18,191 nucleotides of DNA from Limnospira platensis (lineage in GTDB: Bacteria; Cyanobacteriota; Cyanobacteriia; Cyanobacteriales; Microcoleaceae). The stretch lies in NCBI RefSeq assembly GCF_046480435.1, contig NZ_PKGC01000105.1, one strand, 5' to 3'. Positions 16,048-18,191 of this stretch are shown one piece after another (the first letter of the stretch is position 1; the number at the start of each line of letters is the position of its first letter). Both the position numbers and the translations under genes were made by a program. Under the pieces are notes generated by a model, which was not told the DNA's origin, did not search any database, and saw only the letters and a program-made list of their open reading frames with translations.

Positions 16048-16785
16048 TTAATAAGCACCATTATCCTTGGGGAAAATTACCACACCAATAGTTTTGATAA
16101 TGATCCATAGGTCAATCCAGAAATTCTTGAAATTAACATAGTGCAAATCAATCTGAACTCGACGAGGATAGGGAATATCATTGCGCCCTGAGACTTGCCA
16201 TAGTCCAGTGATTCCCGGTCTGATGGTTAGAACCTTATCCATGTGACGACCATATTTATGCAATTCCTCGGCCACCAGAGGTCTGGGGCCTACTACACTC
16301 ATATCACCTTTGAGAACATTCCAGAACTGGGGAAACTCATCAAGGCTGGTCACACGCAAGAATCTACCGATCCAGGTAATTCGAGGATCATGTTTAAGTT
16401 TAAACGTATCCTGAAACTCTTGGCGCAGGTTAGGAGAGGTTTCCATAATCTCCACCAGCACCTCATCTGCATTACTGACCATGGTTCTGAATTTGATACA
16501 CCCAAACCGTTGGCGATTTTTGCCGACTCTTTCCTGGACGTAAAACACGCTACCAGGGGAACTCAGGGCAATTAACAAGCTCAGTATCAAATAAACCGGA
16601 GAAAACAAAATCAGAACCGATAGGGAAAACACAATGTCAAATGAACGCTTAAAAAAATCTCCGTTCAGACTCTGTACCAGAGACAGGGTTCGTTGCTGAC
16701 GCGGACGCACTAAGGGTACAAAGCCACGCCTTGTAAATGCACGTCGAAGTCCCCTACCGAAGATAAGTTGGCTATTGGCAGTCAT
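16048..16785 (-). CDS. Polyprenyl-phosphate phosphoglycosyl transferase (bacterial sugar transferase)
   Basis: Starts assembly of a polysaccharide repeat unit by moving a sugar-1-phosphate from a nucleotide sugar to undecaprenyl phosphate at the inner membrane (WbaP/PglC catalytic domain, bacterial sugar transferase family). Seen: FFKRSFDIVFSLSVLILFSP with the re-entrant membrane helix (about 48-74, breaking proline P63), GSVFYVQERVGKNRQRFGCIKFRTM, the catalytic Asp-Glu in TSLDEFPQFWNVLKGDM (D149/E150), VGPRPL and RPGITGLWQVSGR. At 245 aa it is the short form with only a basic N-terminal tail before the helix, lacking the four-helix WbaP front. The ATG at 16785 has a strong AAGGAG. An inverted repeat and candidate promoter lie upstream. 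Sugar specificity cannot be told. Confidence 0.95.
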   Translation of the reverse strand: MTANSQLIFGRGLRRAFTRRGFVPLVRPRQQRTLSLVQSLNGDFFKRSFDIVFSLSVLILFSPVYLILSLLIALSSPGSVFYVQERVGKNRQRFGCIKFRTMVSNADEVLVEIMETSPNLRQEFQDTFKLKHDPRITWIGRFLRVTSLDEFPQFWNVLKGDMSVVGPRPLVAEELHKYGRHMDKVLTIRPGITGLWQVSGRNDIPYPRRVQIDLHYVNFKNFWIDLWIIIKTIGVVIFPKDNGAY

Positions 16786-16819
16786 CTTACTCCTTCAATT
16801 CACACCACACACAGTCATG

Positions 16820-16825
16820 ATCATA
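16820..16825 (-). promoter_or_regulatory. Candidate -10 box of the sugar-transferase gene
   Basis: TATGAT on the minus strand is one mismatch from consensus and 34 bp before the ATG. No TTGACA-like hexamer sits at 16-18 bp upstream; that position falls in the inverted repeat 16834-16862, which would suit an activator or repressor site. Confidence 0.4.
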
Positions 16826-16833
16826 AAGCCTTG

Positions 16834-16862
16834 AGACACTCAATAAGGATGATTGAGTATCT
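16834..16862. promoter_or_regulatory. Inverted repeat, possible operator upstream of sugar transferase
   Basis: ACTCAAT (16838-16844), a 7-bp spacer, then ATTGAGT (16852-16858) is a perfect inverted repeat; the arms extend to 10 of 11 matching positions as AGACACTCAAT / ATTGAGTATCT. It overlaps the expected -35 region of the minus-strand promoter. The size and symmetry suit a dimeric regulator. No regulator is identified. Confidence 0.45.
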
Positions 16863-17097
16863 TGTACCCATATACTAAGATCCCAGATGGCAGGTCGTCA
16901 CCGGGGAACCAGTCTGGACAATCCACCTAAATTAGGGGTTTTCAGCTTTTCTGGTTCTCTTAAATACTTTGGCATTTTAGCTGAAATTTTGGGAGTCCAT
17001 TGTCATGAAGCTCACCCCACCTGCCCAAGGCAGGTGGGGGTGTCGGTGCTAACCTCGAACTGTGCTAGTCCACAGGTCACACAAACAAGCCCAGCTT
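16863..17097. other. Non-coding flank downstream of tnpB
   Basis: No gene is seen between the operator-like repeat and the tnpB remnant. Short open frames on both strands have no recognisable protein. The part nearest tnpB, including the hairpin at 17015-17039, is probably the right end of the insertion element; the exact element boundary cannot be fixed without other copies. Confidence 0.4.
17015..17039 (-). repeat. Perfect hairpin, probable subterminal palindrome of the IS right end
   Basis: CCCCACCTGCC (17015-17025) and GGCAGGTGGGG (17029-17039) form a perfect 11-bp stem with a 3-nt loop, about 60 bp past the tnpB stop. IS200/IS605-group elements carry such hairpins near their ends, and in TnpB elements the right end also encodes the guide (omega/reRNA). 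Without a T-tract it is less likely to be a plain terminator. Confidence 0.55.
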
Positions 17098-17897
17098 CTA
17101 GGCGATCGCCCTCGAACGTTGGATCGAGGGCTCCTCACTGTCCTTTCGGCGAGTGAGCTGAAGAATGCCTCGTGCAGCAATATTGAGCGCCCCATTGAGG
17201 TCTGCATTGTATCGCTTGCCCGAGGAAAATTTAGCCAGAGCATAGTTCTTGGAGTCTCGCCCTTTCGACTCCACTACCGTCATAAGCCAACTTTTAGGTG
17301 GAGCTACGACATCAATGACCTTACCGCCTATCTCTTGCCACTTCATCTCCGTCAAATCTCGAATCATACCTTTAAGCCATCCATGAAAGCGTTGGCGAAG
17401 GTTAGAGCGCTTGCGCCCCCCCCTTAGCTTTCCATCCTTTCAGGTTCTCAAAGACAATAGCATCGGCATTGAACTGTTGGGCAATCTGCACGATACGCTT
17501 CGAGACAATTTGCCCAATTTGACGGTTGATATTACGGCATTTGCGGTAGGTATGAGAGCAGAAGCCTTTCTGGAGACTTCCACCTAGCCCCATCGTCTTA
17601 CTAGCTCGTTTAGATACCGATTTCAGCCGCTTATCTCGACGGTCGCCGTTCCGCTGGACGCAGGTTCGAGCGGCTGCGGCGACTTCGTCTATGTCTCTGG
17701 CTGGGTGAATAAACTCCCGATAGGTTACAGTGCCGTCAAAATTCACGACTGCCACAGTAGCGGTGGTGTTGATACCCAGGTCAACACTTACAACTCGACC
17801 CTCTCCCTCCCGTTGAGGTGGATGACACTCAAATGGAACTGAGAGATGACAAGTCCTCTTTTGCTCATTGAAGATAAGGGACGGTGACAGCAGCTTG
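17098..17897 (-). pseudogene. tnpB: TnpB-like gene, 3' exon, frameshifted (IS200/IS605-type accessory protein)
   Basis: The RuvC-type nuclease core of a TnpB protein can be followed: VVSVDLGINTTATVAVV (first Asp), IVFENLKGWKAKGG (Glu) and YNADLNGALNIAARG (last Asp). The frame breaks at a run of eight G on the minus strand (17416-17423): the first frame ends in TAA at 17404-17402, and removing one G gives KGGRKRSNLRQRFHGWLKGM, which joins the next open frame (from 17367). Inside that frame, KSWLMTVVESKGRDSKNY seems to be a shifted stretch; the adjacent frame reads KLAYDGSGVERA, so a -1 near 17293-17296 and a +1 G at 17260-17262 are inferred. The zinc-finger cysteines usual in TnpB are missing. 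Everything upstream of 17897 is intron, so the N-terminal part lies beyond the window. An open frame reaching 17920 would start inside intron domain VI and is not a real start. Confidence 0.85.
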
Positions 17898-18191
17898 GTA
17901 GGGGTCGAGAGGGAAGTCACCTTCCCAAACTCCCATACAAAACCGTGCTTGATACTTTCACATCACACGGCTCCTGATGTAGATACCCCTTTTGACATCG
18001 GGAACAGGGTTACCACCCCCTGCTTTCGTACTTCAACTTATAGAGCTATATGCACACGATAGTCTTTAAACTCGCTTTCGCCATTAAACTCTTGTTGATT
18101 GCAGTATCTATATCCACACCGTGACTAGTGGGCATATCCTAACCATTACAATTAGGCCTTAGCTTTCAGTCACATCCCTTCCCCTTAAAGG
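17898..18191 (-). ncRNA. Group II intron, 3' portion (domains V and VI), interrupting tnpB
   Basis: Minus-strand RNA. Domain V is the 34 nt from 17973 down to 17940: it starts GAGCCG with the catalytic AGC, has a GAAA tetraloop, a two-base AA bulge and ends ACGGUUU, matching the layout of the classic yeast ai5-gamma domain V position by position. Domain VI is 17938-17898: outer arm GUAUGGG pairs with CCCCUAC, the tip is GGGAAG-GUGA-CUUCCC, and an unpaired A at 17905 is eight bases from the end, as for a branch point. The last two bases are AC, a normal AY 3' end. The 3' exon then begins C-AAG-CUG in the tnpB frame (intron phase 2). Just upstream of domain V, GAUGU/ACAUC (17976-17999) could be a minimal domain IV, so no maturase seems to fit here. 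The 5' end is outside the window. Confidence 0.8.

Noticed and set aside
16887..17156. 89-residue plus-strand frame upstream of the tnpB tail
   Set aside because: Proline/serine-rich translation of the IS end on the opposite strand, no ribosome site and no recognisable domain.
17049..17243. Short minus-strand frame with RSWACLCDLWTS
   Set aside because: It overlaps the tnpB 3' end in another frame and shows no independent start signal. It might be a shifted remnant of a longer tnpB tail, but this could not be supported.
17402..17920. Complete 172-residue TnpB-like protein starting at 17920
   Set aside because: The first bases lie in group II intron domain VI, and the frame ends at a G8 frameshift. 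It is an exon fragment, not a whole gene.
17940..17973. Domain V hairpin as a tRNA or simple terminator
   Set aside because: The 34-nt length, AGC triad, GAAA loop and two-base bulge followed by a domain VI with a bulged A fit a group II intron; there is no T-tract or clover leaf.
1..18191. HIP1 octamers as a CRISPR or repeat array
   Set aside because: They are scattered, mostly inside genes, with no regular spacing; this is the usual cyanobacterial HIP1 distribution.

Overview
The window looks like a chromosomal segment of a filamentous cyanobacterium, probably of the Arthrospira/Limnospira type; the genus is inferred from overall resemblance, not searched. The evidence is the high density of the HIP1 octamer GCGATCGC (about twenty copies by eye) and genes typical of oxygenic phototrophs: thf1/psb29, a small NdhS-like NDH-1 subunit, aerobic hemF and a cyanobacterial-type ComFB.

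Layout. 1-143: a 42-bp sequence present twice, next to the 3' end of hypF. 144-2534 (-): hypF, NiFe-hydrogenase maturation. 2632-3546 (+): exported M23 peptidase. 3637-4200 (+): ComFB-domain protein. 4269-5000 (-): thf1/psb29. 5187-5549 (-): single-domain STAS protein. 5550-6015: non-coding. 6016-7059 (-): hemF, divergent from 7311-8381 (+) Mrp/ApbC-type Fe-S carrier and 8476-8670 (+) ndhS-like gene with a good terminator. 8944-10740 (+): protein with two pectate-lyase-3-like beta-helix repeats.

10763-15842 (-) is a run of seven tightly packed genes, read gmd, fcl, 5-formyl-THF cyclo-ligase, MalG-type ABC permease, AAC(6')-Ii-like acetyltransferase, DUF4332 protein, DUF938 methyltransferase. 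Stop/start overlaps or gaps of at most 28 bp join them, so they are probably one transcription unit. gmd and fcl make GDP-L-fucose. The next gene upstream, 16048-16785 (-), is the phosphoglycosyl transferase that starts polysaccharide repeat units, so this end of the window is a surface or exopolysaccharide region.

16786-18191 is mobile-element territory. A TnpB-like gene on the minus strand is broken by a +1 shift in a G8 run and appears to carry a further compensating pair of shifts. Its 5' part is interrupted by a group II intron: domain V (34 nt, AGC triad, GAAA loop) and domain VI (bulged A, 3' end AC) can be read directly at 17898-17973. The intron continues off the right edge. This split tnpB is the most notable structure here. 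I saw no CRISPR array, tRNA or rRNA, and no clear new defence system.
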